Assembly (NCBI GenBank): GCA_036000645.1
Contig: DASYVA010000221.1
Location: 1 to 40,047 of the forward strand
Length of the DNA stretch: 40,047 bases
Direction: 5' to 3'
From: Candidatus Methylomirabilis sp.
GTDB taxonomy: Bacteria; Methylomirabilota; Methylomirabilia; Methylomirabilales; JACPAU01
Both the position numbers and the translations under genes were made by a program. Positions 6,843-15,655 of this stretch are shown here, piece by piece. Position 1 is the stretch's first letter. Each line of letters starts with the position of its first letter. Below the pieces are notes generated by a model, which had not been told where the DNA came from, made no database searches, and saw only the letters and a list, made by a program, of their open reading frames with translations.

Positions 6843-7916
6843 TCAGGGGATGATGGCGACCTTGAGGGCCTCCCGCCGCTCCATCGCGGTGAGAGCCGCC
6901 TGCAAATCCTTCAGCGACATCTCGTGACTGATGAGGGGCTCGAGGGTGAGCTGGCGCCCGGCGAGCAGGCGGAGGGCCTCCCGGACGTAGCCCGGAGTAT
7001 GGTGGAACACCCCGAGGAGTGTCAACTCCTCGTAGTGGAGACGGCGGGTGTCGAGTCGGACCGCGCTGCCCGGGGCGCAGCCGCCGAAGAAGACGACCGT
7101 TCCGCCCTTCCGGACGGTCGCCGCCGCCTGCTCCCACGCCTCCGGATGCCCCACCGCCTCGATGACGACGTGGGGCCCCAGGCCACCCGGCGTCCGCTCC
7201 CGGACCGCCGCGACCGGATCGGGGGCGGCGGCGAGGTCCACCACCACCTCCGCGCCGCACGCGTAGGCCCGGCTGAGGCGCAGCGCCCCCCGGCCGACCG
7301 CGATGCAGCGCGCGCCGCGCAGACGCGACGCCTGGAGCAGCAGGAGGCCGATGGGGCCGGTCCCGAGGACGGCCACGGTCTCCCCCGCCCGGACGTTCGC
7401 TCGATCAATCCCGTGCAGAACGCAGGCCAGCGGCTCCAGGAAGGCCGCCTCCCGTGCCGGGAGATCGTCGGGAAGGGCGAGCAGGTTCACCGCCGCGAGG
7501 GGGGCGGGGACCCGGACGTATTCCGCGAACGCGCCGTTCAGGAAGAGGAGGTGCTCACAGAGGTTCTCCTGCCCCCGCCGGCAGTCCTCGCAGGCGAGAC
7601 ACGGGACCGAGTTCGCCGCGGCCACCCGCTGCCCGATCGAAAACTGGGACACCCCTTCCCCCACCGCCGCCACCTCTCCGGCGAACTCGTGGCCAAAGAC
7701 GGTGGGAACCTCCTGGATCATCACCGGATGGCCCCGGCGGAAGGTCTTGACGTCGGTGGAGCAGGTGAGGGCGACCTGGACCCGGACCAGCACCTCCCCG
7801 GGCCGGAGCGGGGGGACCGGGACGGTCCCGTACCGGATGTCCCCCGGGCCGTGGAACGTGACCGCCCGCATCCTGGTCGGGAGAGACCCAGCCGCCCGAC
7901 GGCCGCGAGGGGACAT
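6843..7916 (-). CDS. zinc-dependent medium-chain dehydrogenase (distal copy)
   Basis: 357 residues if started at the ATG at 7916, which overlaps the upstream TGA (TGATG) and has GGAGGG six bases away. An internal ATG at 7871 gives 342 residues and matches where family homology begins. Visible motifs are the catalytic-zinc Cys in ALTCSTDV, GHE in VFGHEFAGEV, the structural-zinc quartet in CLACEDCRRGQENLC, and the NAD(P)-binding GTGPIGLL. This is the threonine/sorbitol dehydrogenase-like branch of MDR enzymes, oxidising a secondary alcohol or reducing a ketone. The substrate is unknown. Being the last gene of a hopanoid/phosphonate operon, it may act on a lipid headgroup or polyol; that is inference. 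Confidence 0.85.
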   Translation of the reverse strand: MSPRGRRAAGSLPTRMRAVTFHGPGDIRYGTVPVPPLRPGEVLVRVQVALTCSTDVKTFRRGHPVMIQEVPTVFGHEFAGEVAAVGEGVSQFSIGQRVAAANSVPCLACEDCRRGQENLCEHLLFLNGAFAEYVRVPAPLAAVNLLALPDDLPAREAAFLEPLACVLHGIDRANVRAGETVAVLGTGPIGLLLLQASRLRGARCIAVGRGALRLSRAYACGAEVVVDLAAAPDPVAAVRERTPGGLGPHVVIEAVGHPEAWEQAAATVRKGGTVVFFGGCAPGSAVRLDTRRLHYEELTLLGVFHHTPGYVREALRLLAGRQLTLEPLISHEMSLKDLQAALTAMERREALKVAIIP

Positions 7917-8968
7917 CAGGCGCCCTCCGCATGCGGCCTCAGGACCACCTTCAGGGCCCGGTGCTCCCGGACCGCCGCCACCGCCTCTGCCAGGGCGCTC
8001 AGGGGAAGGCGGTGGGTGATGAGCTCGGCCACCCGGACGCGCCCGGATGCGAGGAATCCCAGCGCCTCCCGAAGGTCGGCGGGAGAGGGGGAGTAGCTCC
8101 CGAAGAGGGTCAGCTCCCGGTAGTAGATGGGATTGAGGTTGACCGGGTGCTCCGCATCCGGCCCCAGGGGGGCGAAGCAGCAGAGGGCGCCGCCATCCCG
8201 GACCCACCCGAACGCTGGGGGGAGGGTCGCCGCCCTGCCGGCTGCCAGGATGGCCAGGTCGGCCCCGCGGCCGTCGCTCAGGGCCCGAACGGCCGCGGCC
8301 ACGTCTTCCCTGGTCGGGTCGAGGGCCGCCTCCACCCCGAACCGCAGGGCGAGCCCTCGCCGCTCCGGGAGCGGGTCCGCCCCCACGACCCGGACGCCCC
8401 GGACGCGGAAGAGCTGGGTGAAGAGGAGCCCGATCGACCCGAGCCCGACCACCACCGCGGCGTCCCCCGGTTGGAGGGCCGCGCGCTTGACCGCTCGGAG
8501 GCAGGAGGCGAGCGGCTCGGTGAAGGCTGCCTCGTCGTCGCCCAGAGCATCGGGAACGGGGAACGTGACCTCCGCCACATGGCGGGCCGGAACCCGGATG
8601 AAGGCGGCAAAGCCCCCCGGATCGAGGTTCCCGGACCGGAAGGCCCGGCACATGGAAACGTTCCCGTGGCGGCAGTAGTGGCACGTCCCGCAGGGAACGT
8701 GGTGCGCCACCACCACCCGGCTTCCGAGAGCAAATCCCCGAACGCCTTCCCCCACCGCCGCCACGGTCCCCACCACCTCGTGCCCGAGGACCGCGGGGGG
8801 CGGCACCGTCCCGTGGACGATCTTATGGATGTCGGAGCCGCAGAGGCCGCAGCTCCGGAGGGCCACCAGCAGCTCCCCCGGCCCGATGGCCGGGACCGGC
8901 AGGGTCCGGGCCTCCACGCGCCCGTCCCCGACGTAGACGGCTGCCGGCATCGTCCGGGGTATCTCCAC
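7916..8968 (-). CDS. zinc-dependent medium-chain dehydrogenase (proximal copy)
   Basis: 350 residues from GTG at 8968, with GGGAGAGAAGC upstream; an ATG at 8950 is an alternative. Motifs are SCGLCGSDIHK (catalytic Zn Cys and GSD), LGHEVVGTV, structural-zinc Cys in CGTCHYCRHGNVSMC, and the GLGSIGLL nucleotide-binding loop. It resembles threonine-3-dehydrogenase and polyol dehydrogenases. It overlaps the following dehydrogenase by one base (TGATG), so the two are translationally coupled. They are same-superfamily paralogues of clearly different sequence, so they may catalyse successive or paired steps. The substrate is not identifiable from sequence. Confidence 0.87.
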   Translation of the reverse strand: MEIPRTMPAAVYVGDGRVEARTLPVPAIGPGELLVALRSCGLCGSDIHKIVHGTVPPPAVLGHEVVGTVAAVGEGVRGFALGSRVVVAHHVPCGTCHYCRHGNVSMCRAFRSGNLDPGGFAAFIRVPARHVAEVTFPVPDALGDDEAAFTEPLASCLRAVKRAALQPGDAAVVVGLGSIGLLFTQLFRVRGVRVVGADPLPERRGLALRFGVEAALDPTREDVAAAVRALSDGRGADLAILAAGRAATLPPAFGWVRDGGALCCFAPLGPDAEHPVNLNPIYYRELTLFGSYSPSPADLREALGFLASGRVRVAELITHRLPLSALAEAVAAVREHRALKVVLRPHAEGA

Positions 8969-8990
8969 GCTTCTCTCCCGCCTGTTCCGA

Positions 8991-9881
8991 CTACCCCCGC
9001 CGCTCGACGATGAAGCGGGCGATGCCGCGCAGGGGATCCGCCCGCCGGTCCAAGGGCTCGAGCGCCCGGAGCGCCTCGGCCACCAGGCCGGCCGCCCGGG
9101 CCTTCGCGTCCTCCAGCCCGTGGACGGCCGGGTAGGTCGCCTTCCCCCTGGCGGCGTCGCTCCCTACCGCCTTCCCCGTGGCCGTCGCCTCCCCCTCCAC
9201 GTTCAGGATATCGTCCGCGATCTGGAACGCGAGGCCGACCGCCTCCCCGTAGGCCGTGATGGCCTCGAGCTGTCCCGGCGTAGCGCCGGCGAGCAGCGCC
9301 CCGGCCCGGAGCGCCGCGCGGATGAGGGCCCCGGTCTTGTGCCGATGGAGGGACTCGAGGTGCGCCGCGTCCACCTTCTGCCCCTCGGAGGCGATGTCCA
9401 GGGTCTGCCCCCCCACCATCCCCCGCGACCCGGCGGCGGACGCGACCTCCTGGATCACCGTGAGGAGCCGCCTCGGGTCGTGGCGACTCGCGCACTCCGG
9501 ACCGGTCAGGAGGCCGAAGGCCTCGGTCAGGAGGGCGTCCCCCGCCAGGATGGCAACCGCTTCCCCGAACACCCGATGGCTCGTGGGCCGGCCCCGGCGG
9601 AAGTCGTCGTCGTCCATGGCCGGGAGATCATCGTGGATCAGGGAGTACGTGTGGATGAGCTCCAGGGCGGCCGCCACGGGGAGGAGCGGCTCGGCGGCGG
9701 CGCCGACCGCCTCCGCCGCGGCCAGGACCAGGACCGGACGCAGCCGCTTCCCCCCGCCGAAGACGCTGTAGCGCATCGCCCGGTGGATGAGGGCCGGCTC
9801 CGCCGTCTCCGGGGGCAGGTACCGGTGGAGCGCCTCCTCCACCAGGCGCCGGCGCTCCTCCAGGTACTCGGCCGTCTCCAT
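8991..9881 (-). CDS. ispA: short-chain polyprenyl diphosphate synthase (farnesyl diphosphate synthase type)
   Basis: 296 residues. It condenses isopentenyl diphosphate with allylic diphosphates, giving C15 or C20 prenyl diphosphates, the precursors of squalene for hopanoids. Visible are FGGGKRLRP (diphosphate binding), the first Asp-rich motif DDLPAMDDDDFRRG near residue 84, KTGALI, GLAFQIADDILN (second Asp-rich motif) and GKATYPA. Length and motifs match bacterial IspA. It starts one base after the hpnA stop (TGA-G-ATG), so it is coupled. No squalene synthase or HpnCDE genes are in the window, so squalene must be completed by genes elsewhere. Geranylgeranyl diphosphate synthase activity cannot be excluded. 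Confidence 0.9.
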   Translation of the reverse strand: METAEYLEERRRLVEEALHRYLPPETAEPALIHRAMRYSVFGGGKRLRPVLVLAAAEAVGAAAEPLLPVAAALELIHTYSLIHDDLPAMDDDDFRRGRPTSHRVFGEAVAILAGDALLTEAFGLLTGPECASRHDPRRLLTVIQEVASAAGSRGMVGGQTLDIASEGQKVDAAHLESLHRHKTGALIRAALRAGALLAGATPGQLEAITAYGEAVGLAFQIADDILNVEGEATATGKAVGSDAARGKATYPAVHGLEDAKARAAGLVAEALRALEPLDRRADPLRGIARFIVERRG

Positions 9882-9882
9882 C

Positions 9883-10872
9883 TCAGCGCCCCACGTAGCC
9901 GTGGGCGGTGAAGTATCCCACGGCCTCCCGGAGCGCCTCCTCCACCGGCGTCTGTGGCAGGCCCAGCTCCCGGACCGCCTTCCCGGCGTCGAAGAACATG
10001 ATCTTGCGCGCCATCCGCACACCCGTCAACGGGATCCGGGGCGGCTTCCCGGTCAAGCGGGAGAGCCCCTCCGCGGCAACCGCGGCGGCGTACGCGACGG
10101 CGTAGGGGACCCGAAGGCGCGGGGCGGGGATTCCGGTGAGGCGCGCGAGGAGGGCAAAGACCTCCTGGAGCATCAGGTTCGCATGCCCCAGGATGTACCG
10201 CTCCCCCGCCTTTCCCCGCTCCGCGGCCAACAGGTGCCCGGCTGCGACGTCGGAGGCCGCCACCAGGTTGAGCCCGGTACGCAGGACCCCGCGCATTTGC
10301 CCCCGCAGGAAGTCCACGAGCATCTGGCCCGTGGGGGTGGGCTTCACGTCGAAGGCGCCGACGGGGGCTGACGGGTTCACGATGACGACCGGGAGGCCGG
10401 CGCGGTGAAGGCGCAGCGCCTCCTGCTCCGCCAGGAACTTGGAGCGCTTGTAGTGCCCCACCATGTCGGCCAGCGTGACGGGGGTGGTCGCCGGCCCGGG
10501 CCGTCCATCCCCGGGGTTCCCCAGGGCCCCCACGGTGCTGGTGTACACGATCCGCTTCACCCCCGCTTCCCCCGCGGCCGCGAGGACCGTCCGGGTTCCC
10601 CCCACGTTCGTCCGGTACATGGGGGCGGGGTCCGGGACCCAGAGCTGATAGGCCGCGGCCGCGTGGAACACGGTGTCGCAGCCCTGGACCGCCCGGGCCG
10701 TCGCGGCGGGATCCGTGATGTCTCCCTCCAGCACCTCCACGCGCAGGCCCGTCAGGTTCCGGCGGTCGCTCCCGGGCCGGACGAGGCAGCGGACGCTCTC
10801 CCCCTCCCGAAGGAGCGCCCGGACCAGGTGGGCTCCCAGAAAGCCGGTCCCGCCCGTCACCAGCGCCGTCAC
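9883..10872 (-). CDS. hpnA: hopanoid-associated sugar epimerase HpnA
   Basis: 329 residues from a GTG start preceded by AGGGGGG. It is an extended short-chain dehydrogenase (NAD-dependent epimerase) with the Rossmann motif TGGTGFLG at residues 6-13 and the catalytic Y141-KRS-K145. The C-terminal half (NPSAPVGAFDVKPTPTGQM, RYILGHANLMLQEVF) is characteristic of HpnA/TIGR03466. In other bacteria HpnA clusters with squalene-hopene cyclase; its exact step is not settled, though sugar modification of hopanoid side chains is proposed. It lies between the TolC-like gene and ispA within the operon. I am sure of the family and less sure of the reaction. Confidence 0.9.
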   Translation of the reverse strand: MTALVTGGTGFLGAHLVRALLREGESVRCLVRPGSDRRNLTGLRVEVLEGDITDPAATARAVQGCDTVFHAAAAYQLWVPDPAPMYRTNVGGTRTVLAAAGEAGVKRIVYTSTVGALGNPGDGRPGPATTPVTLADMVGHYKRSKFLAEQEALRLHRAGLPVVIVNPSAPVGAFDVKPTPTGQMLVDFLRGQMRGVLRTGLNLVAASDVAAGHLLAAERGKAGERYILGHANLMLQEVFALLARLTGIPAPRLRVPYAVAYAAAVAAEGLSRLTGKPPRIPLTGVRMARKIMFFDAGKAVRELGLPQTPVEEALREAVGYFTAHGYVGR

Positions 10873-10881
10873 GCCACCCCC

Positions 10882-12267
10882 CTACGGACGTCCCGCGGAA
10901 ATCCGGCCCACACCCGCCTCCAGGCCCGCCAGGCCGGCCTTCTCATTGTACAGCGCCCGGAGGTGATCGCTCTGGGCCTTCGCATAGGCGCCGAGCGCAT
11001 CCGCGACGTCCTTGGCCTCCCCGACCCCCAGGTCGAAGTTGGCCACCGCCGCCACGAGCCAGCGGCGTGCCGCGCGCGCGGCGGCTTCGGTCGCCGGGAT
11101 GGCAGCCCGAGCCTCCGTCAGCTCCCGGTGGAGCCGGCGGATCTCCAGCGGAATCCCGTCATCCGCCGTCTCCTTCAAGGCCTCCAGCCGGTCCCGCTCG
11201 GCCCGCGCCTCCCGGACCCGGCCCGCCGTCACGCCGAAGTCGAAGGACCACCGGAGCCCCGCCACCACCCCCAGCTCGGTATGCTCGAACTCGTCCCGGA
11301 TGAAGGGGTTGTTCACCCGATCCCGGTTGGTGGTCCCGGCAAACGAGCCGATCACCGCCATGAAGAGCTGGGGGTAGAAGGTGGCCCGCTCCGCCTCGAG
11401 CTGGTGCTCCCGGGCGGCGAGGCCGGCCGCCAGGCGCTTGAGCTCGGGCCGGGCCTCCCGGGCCGCGTCCAGGTAGTGCTCGAGGGGAGGTGGGGGGTTC
11501 GGCTCGGGCAGGAGGCGCTCCTCGGCCGGCTCGGCCCGCTGACCGGGAGGCAGCCCGGCGAGGACGGCCAGGGCGTCCGCCGCCACCGCCTCGTGCCGCG
11601 TGAGCTCCAGGAGGGCGCGGGCGAGCTCCGCCTCGAAAGTCTGGAGCTTGAAGAGATCGATTTGATCCACCCCGGCCCTCCGGGCCCGGAGCTGCTGCTC
11701 GACCTTCTCCCGGGCGCCCCGGAGCTGCGCCTGGAGTCCCTCGAGAAGCAGCTTCAGGTCGCGCGCCAGGAGGAGGCCGTAGTAGGTCGTCTTCACCCGG
11801 AGCGCGCTCGCCGCCTCCCGCTCCCGGACCTCCGCCTCGGTGGCCGCCACCCCTTCCCGCGCCGCCGCGCGGAGCGCGGTGAGGCGCCCGAAGGTATAGA
11901 GCGGCTGGGTGATGGTGAAGTCGGCCCGGCCGAAGATGCCGGTGATGTCCGGACTGCTGGTGCTGTCGGGGGAGGAGACCTGATTCCCCCGGGCCCGGGG
12001 GGAGGGACCGGTGATCGCCGTGAATTCGAGCTGCGGATACCGGCCGGCATCCGCCTGGGCCACCCGGCTCCGGGCCGCCTCCAGGCCAAAGGTGGCCCCC
12101 CGGACCTCGCCGCTCCGCGCGACCGCCCGCCGGACCGCGTCCTCCAGGGTGAGCCGGACCGGCTCCTCACCTGCTGCGGGGTGCGCCGCGGGGACGCCCA
12201 GCAGGAGGAGGCAGAGGCCGGCGGCGGGGAGGACCCCCCGCAGATCGAGCCCTCGCATCGGTGCCAT
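10882..12267 (-). CDS. TolC-family outer-membrane efflux protein
   Basis: 461 residues. A signal peptide (LPAAGLCLLLLGVPAAHPAAG) precedes two OEP repeats: LTLEDAVRRAVARSGEV with long coiled-coil helices, then a second half starting PPPLEHYLDAAREARPEL. The pattern FTITQPLYTFGRL is typical of TolC-like trimeric tunnels. Such proteins span the outer membrane and periplasm and partner with inner-membrane pumps. No RND, ABC or MFP partner is encoded here. Its place beside hpnM, in a lipid operon, suggests lipid export or outer-membrane delivery. GGGAGGGAACCG precedes the ATG; a second ATG lies three codons on. Confidence 0.85.
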   Translation of the reverse strand: MAPMRGLDLRGVLPAAGLCLLLLGVPAAHPAAGEEPVRLTLEDAVRRAVARSGEVRGATFGLEAARSRVAQADAGRYPQLEFTAITGPSPRARGNQVSSPDSTSSPDITGIFGRADFTITQPLYTFGRLTALRAAAREGVAATEAEVREREAASALRVKTTYYGLLLARDLKLLLEGLQAQLRGAREKVEQQLRARRAGVDQIDLFKLQTFEAELARALLELTRHEAVAADALAVLAGLPPGQRAEPAEERLLPEPNPPPPLEHYLDAAREARPELKRLAAGLAAREHQLEAERATFYPQLFMAVIGSFAGTTNRDRVNNPFIRDEFEHTELGVVAGLRWSFDFGVTAGRVREARAERDRLEALKETADDGIPLEIRRLHRELTEARAAIPATEAAARAARRWLVAAVANFDLGVGEAKDVADALGAYAKAQSDHLRALYNEKAGLAGLEAGVGRISAGRP

Positions 12268-12327
12268 CGGTTCCCTCCCGGCACCTGGCGGAGGGGGAGG
12301 CGGCGGATCCCGCGGCCGGGGCGCCGC

Positions 12328-12993
12328 CTACTGCGGGGGTCCGCTGCCGGCGCTCACCTCCTCCCGCTTGGTGCGCAGCCGCTTGACCAGGGTCTCGTAG
12401 GATGACGCCGCAATGATCTTGTGGAACTGCACCCGGTAGTTCTCCACGATGCTGACGCCGTCGATGACCACGTCCCGCAGCTCCCAGGCCTCCCCCGCCC
12501 GCTCCAGGCGGTAGGCGACGGGGAGGCGGTCCCCCCGCCGATTGACCACCCCGGTCTGCACGGTGGCCGTCCCGTCCTGGACCTCCTCCGCCCCGTACTC
12601 CATCGCCGCCTCCGTCAGGAAGGTGACGACCAGGCGGGTGTAGGCCCGGGTGAACAGCTCGCCGAAGAGGCGGGTGAACTCCCGCCGCTCCGCCGGCGTC
12701 CGGGGGGCCAGGTGCTCCCCCAGCGCCTCGGCCGCCATCGCCGCAAGGTTGAAGCGGGCCGCCAGCAGCTCCCGGATCTTGGCGTCCCGGCTCTCCGTCT
12801 GCCCCGCTCCCTGGAGCGCCGGGTCGTCCAGGACCCCCCGCACCTCCTCTACGAGCGTGCGCACCGCGGCTCCCGGCGGGGGGGAGGCGAAGCCGGGCCC
12901 GGCCCCTCCCAGGGCCCACCAGGCCGCGACCGCCGTTGCGCCGAGCTGGAGTCGGAGCCTGCCGCTCACGACGCTGCCTCCGGCCACCCGCAT
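12328..12993 (-). CDS. hpnM: HpnM / MlaC-like periplasmic lipid-binding protein
   Basis: 221 residues from the ATG at 12993. A GTG at 12968 has better ribosome-binding spacing (GGAGG, 7 bases) and also leaves a good signal peptide, so the start is uncertain. The mature part contains RTLVEEVRGVLDDPAL, KIRELLAARFNLAAMAAEAL, FTRLFGELFTRAYTRLV and a beta-rich half ending WELRDVVIDGVSIVENYRVQ. This is the Ttg2/MlaC fold. MlaC carries phospholipids across the periplasm; the hopanoid-cluster branch is called HpnM and is implicated in moving hopanoids to the outer membrane. With the TolC-like and HpnL-like genes it makes a plausible export module. Confidence 0.8.
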   Translation of the reverse strand: MRVAGGSVVSGRLRLQLGATAVAAWWALGGAGPGFASPPPGAAVRTLVEEVRGVLDDPALQGAGQTESRDAKIRELLAARFNLAAMAAEALGEHLAPRTPAERREFTRLFGELFTRAYTRLVVTFLTEAAMEYGAEEVQDGTATVQTGVVNRRGDRLPVAYRLERAGEAWELRDVVIDGVSIVENYRVQFHKIIAASSYETLVKRLRTKREEVSAGSGPPQ

Positions 12994-13030
12994 GCTCCTC
13001 CGGCAAGCCGTCCGACCGGGGCCACTGGCC

Positions 13031-13780
13031 TCACCGGCGTCCCCGCAGCAGGGCCCGGACGCCGAAGTAGGCAAAGGCGTCCTTCAGGTTCGAGAGAAGT
13101 CGCTTGTGGGGCGCCATCGCCGGGTTCGTCACGTACTCGAGGGTCAGGCTCACCCGCTCCTCCCCATCGCCGAGGGGGGTGATGGCGTGCCAGAGCTTAT
13201 CGCCGTTGAAGATCACCATCGAGCCGGGCTCCGTCGCGACCTGGACTTCCCTGGTCTCCCGCCCGGGGACGTCCTTGTGGAGCTGGTAGGCCAGCCGGCA
13301 GTGCTCGGAGCGCTGCACCAGGCCCATCAGCACCGTGTACCGCGCACCCTTGTAGTGGGACGTGTCGTAGTGGTAGCCGATGTGATCGCCGGGCTCGGTG
13401 TAGAAGTAGAGTGCGCAGGCATGCGGATCGTTCGGGGGGCAGAGGCTCAGGCGCGCATCCACCAGCCGGCTCAGGAAATCGACGAACGCCGGCGAGCGGT
13501 ACACCTCGAAGAACGCGGGGGCCTCTTCGCGGAGCGTGTAGGCGCTGATGCTGCCCCCCTTCTTGAACCGTGGGATGTAGGAGCGGTGCACGTGCGGTCT
13601 GAGGCGTTCGACCCGGGGGACCAGGTGCTCGGCCACCACCGCGGCGGGGAGGAAGCGCTCGAGGAAAACGAACTCGTTCTGCTCCCAGTACGCTCGGCGC
13701 ACCTGCTCGAAGTCGAGCGCCCGGACGGCCGCCGCCACCGCCTGCCCCAGGCTGTCCGCCTGACCCTCGTTCCGCCCCAT
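13031..13780 (-). CDS. 2-oxoglutarate/Fe(II)-dependent oxygenase
   Basis: 249 residues from the ATG at 13780 (GGGGAGGCCC upstream); a GTG at 13801 is an alternative. The double-stranded beta-helix signature is complete: H137-Y-D139 in IGYHYDTSHYKG, distal H198 in GDKLWHAITPL and the 2-oxoglutarate-binding R209 in GEERVSLTLEY. It should hydroxylate or desaturate a small molecule or lipid using O2 and 2-oxoglutarate. It directly follows the 2-aminoethylphosphonate transaminase gene. Hydroxylation of a phosphonate headgroup (as known for some 2-AEP oxygenases) or of a lipid chain is therefore a reasonable guess. Protein hydroxylation cannot be ruled out. Confidence 0.83.
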   Translation of the reverse strand: MGRNEGQADSLGQAVAAAVRALDFEQVRRAYWEQNEFVFLERFLPAAVVAEHLVPRVERLRPHVHRSYIPRFKKGGSISAYTLREEAPAFFEVYRSPAFVDFLSRLVDARLSLCPPNDPHACALYFYTEPGDHIGYHYDTSHYKGARYTVLMGLVQRSEHCRLAYQLHKDVPGRETREVQVATEPGSMVIFNGDKLWHAITPLGDGEERVSLTLEYVTNPAMAPHKRLLSNLKDAFAYFGVRALLRGRR

Positions 13781-13811
13781 GGGCCTCCCCTCTGGCGACA
13801 CCCTTCTCCCC

Positions 13812-14918
13812 TCAAACGGTCACGCGCGGGGTCCCGCGCTCGGCCAGGACCTCCCCGAACGCCGCCAGCACCCGGTCCATGTCGGCGGGGGTGAGGGTCC
13901 CCATGTTGGCGACGCGGAAGGCGTGCTCGCGGAGACCGCCCTGGCCGGCATAGATGACGAAGCCCCGGAGCTTGAGCGCGTCGTGGAGCTCTGGGTAGGT
14001 GAGGCCCTTCGGCAGCCGGAAGGTGGTCAGGGTGCTCGCGCGGTGCTGCGGGGGAAGGAGGATCTGGAACCCGAGCGCCTCCATCCCTTCCCGGAGCCGG
14101 CGGGCGGACTCCCTGTAGCGGTGCTGCCGGGCGGCCACCGTCTCGGCCCGGAGTTCCCGGAGGGCCTGCCGGAGGGCGAAGAAGAGCTGGACGGCGGGGG
14201 TGAAAGGCGTATCGTCCCGCTCCTGCAGCGCGAACTGCGTCCCGAGATCGAGGTACACGCTGCGGGGCCGGCGATCCCGCAGGACCTCCAGGACGGCTCG
14301 CTTCCCGATCACGAAGCTGAGCCCGGGCATCGCCTGGAGGCACTTGTTGGCGCTGCTCACCAAAAACTCGATCCGGTCCCCCTTCACGTCCAGCGGCTCC
14401 CCCACAAAGGAGGACATGGCGTCCACGATGAGACCGCGCTGGTGGCGCGCCGTGAGCTCCCCGATCGCCCGGACCGGATTCAGGAGGCCCGTGGTGGTCT
14501 CGTGGTGCACGACGGCGACGTGGCTGACGTCGGGATGGGCCCGCAGGGCCGCATCCAGGTCGGCGAGGCGGGGCGGCTCCGTCCACTCGGTCTTCAGGAC
14601 GTGATGGGGGATCCGGTGCGCCTCGGCCATCCGGCGGATCCGATCGCCGTAGACGCCGTTGTCGATGACCAGGAGGGCCCGTCCCTCCTCGAGCACGGAG
14701 CAGATCGTGGCCTCCAGCGCCGCCGTGCCGGAGCCGGTGAGGATCACGGTCCGGTGAGTCCCTTCCCCCCCGGCCAGCCGGGTCAGCTCCTCCCGGACCT
14801 CCCGCATCACCGCGAAGAACTCCTCCTCCCGGTGGCAGAGGTCCGGCGTGACCAGCGCCCGGCGGACGGTCTCGGTGGTGTTGGCCGGGCCAGGATTGAG
14901 GAGGACAAACTCCCTCAT
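13812..14918 (-). CDS. phnW: 2-aminoethylphosphonate--pyruvate transaminase-like enzyme
   Basis: 368 residues. It is a class V PLP aminotransferase, with LNPGPANTTETVRRA at the N-terminus, TGSGTAALEA, D166 in IVDAMSSF and the PLP lysine K192 in SSANKCLQAMPG. These features fit the PhnW/2-AEP transaminase family. In catabolism it converts 2-AEP plus pyruvate to phosphonoacetaldehyde plus alanine; in biosynthetic clusters it runs the other way. Here it overlaps the PntC-like gene by four bases (ATGA) and lies near a phosphonopyruvate decarboxylase. No phosphonoacetaldehyde hydrolase is present, so the biosynthetic direction is favoured. In Treponema denticola the same two activities are fused (PntC-AEPT). 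Confidence 0.85.
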   Translation of the reverse strand: MREFVLLNPGPANTTETVRRALVTPDLCHREEEFFAVMREVREELTRLAGGEGTHRTVILTGSGTAALEATICSVLEEGRALLVIDNGVYGDRIRRMAEAHRIPHHVLKTEWTEPPRLADLDAALRAHPDVSHVAVVHHETTTGLLNPVRAIGELTARHQRGLIVDAMSSFVGEPLDVKGDRIEFLVSSANKCLQAMPGLSFVIGKRAVLEVLRDRRPRSVYLDLGTQFALQERDDTPFTPAVQLFFALRQALRELRAETVAARQHRYRESARRLREGMEALGFQILLPPQHRASTLTTFRLPKGLTYPELHDALKLRGFVIYAGQGGLREHAFRVANMGTLTPADMDRVLAAFGEVLAERGTPRVTV

Positions 14919-15655
14919 CGCTGGGCTCCCACGCGGGCGGCGTCCACCTCGATGGAAAGGCGCGCCGCCGCCGCGACGTCCTCGGGGAAGTCGATCTCGG
15001 TCCAGGGCAGCCCGGTGACGTCCTCGGCGGCGAACCGGTGCCGCGGCAGGAGTTCCCGGAGGGCGTCGTCGTAGGAGGCCTCCCGGCTCCCGCGGGCCAC
15101 GAAGTCCCCCAGCGTCCGGACGAGGTCGGCCGCCGCCGCCGCCGAGAGCTTGAAGAACCCGACCGACTCCCCGATCAGTTCGTGGGGCTCCCGGATGTTG
15201 CGCCGGAAGTCGGTCACCCGCCCACCATCCACGGCCACATGGGTCGGCTCCTCGCCGGGCTCGAAGTGCCGGTCCAGGAGGAAGCAGTCCGCGTGGGGTG
15301 AGGCGGTGAGGCGCCGGAGGATCTCCGGGTGGAAGAGCACATCGGCGTCCATCAGGAGGGCCGGGCCTTCCAGGTGCTCCCGCGCCGCCCAGGTCGAAAG
15401 GAGATTCCCCGCCCGGTACGCCGGATTGTGGACGAAGCAGAGCGGCGTGCCGGGCAGGGCCCGCGTCGCCTCCTCCCGGACCAGATGGGCCAGGAACCCC
15501 ACCACGATGACCGGCTCCAGGTGAAGCCCCGCGAGGCTCCGGAGCATCCGGCTGAGGAGCGTCTCCCCCCCGAACCGGAGGAGGCACTTGGGGCCTTCCC
15601 GGCCCATCTCTCCCAACCGATTGCCCTGTCCCGCCGCCAGGATGACCGCCTTCAC
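14915..15655 (-). CDS. pntC: nucleotidyltransferase of the LicC / PntC (CTP:2-AEP cytidylyltransferase) type
   Basis: 246 residues from GTG at 15655. The nucleotidyltransferase signature LAAGQGNRLGEMGREGPKCL stands at the N-terminus (K23 of GPK), followed by the metal-binding DAD in LLMDADVLFH and the family-typical NPAYRAGNLLSTWAA. LicC enzymes make CDP-choline and PntC makes CMP-2-aminoethylphosphonate. The four-base overlap with the 2-AEP transaminase strongly suggests 2-AEP as substrate, making this the activating step for phosphonolipid or phosphonoglycan assembly. Sequence alone does not separate phosphocholine from AEP, so the symbol rests on context. Confidence 0.77.
   Translation of the reverse strand: MKAVILAAGQGNRLGEMGREGPKCLLRFGGETLLSRMLRSLAGLHLEPVIVVGFLAHLVREEATRALPGTPLCFVHNPAYRAGNLLSTWAAREHLEGPALLMDADVLFHPEILRRLTASPHADCFLLDRHFEPGEEPTHVAVDGGRVTDFRRNIREPHELIGESVGFFKLSAAAAADLVRTLGDFVARGSREASYDDALRELLPRHRFAAEDVTGLPWTEIDFPEDVAAAARLSIEVDAARVGAQR

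Noticed and set aside
10405-12405. Long plus-strand open frame of 666 codons
   Set aside because: It lies antisense to hpnA and the TolC-like gene, is Arg/Pro/Gly/His-rich and shows no family motif; it is an artefact of high GC content.
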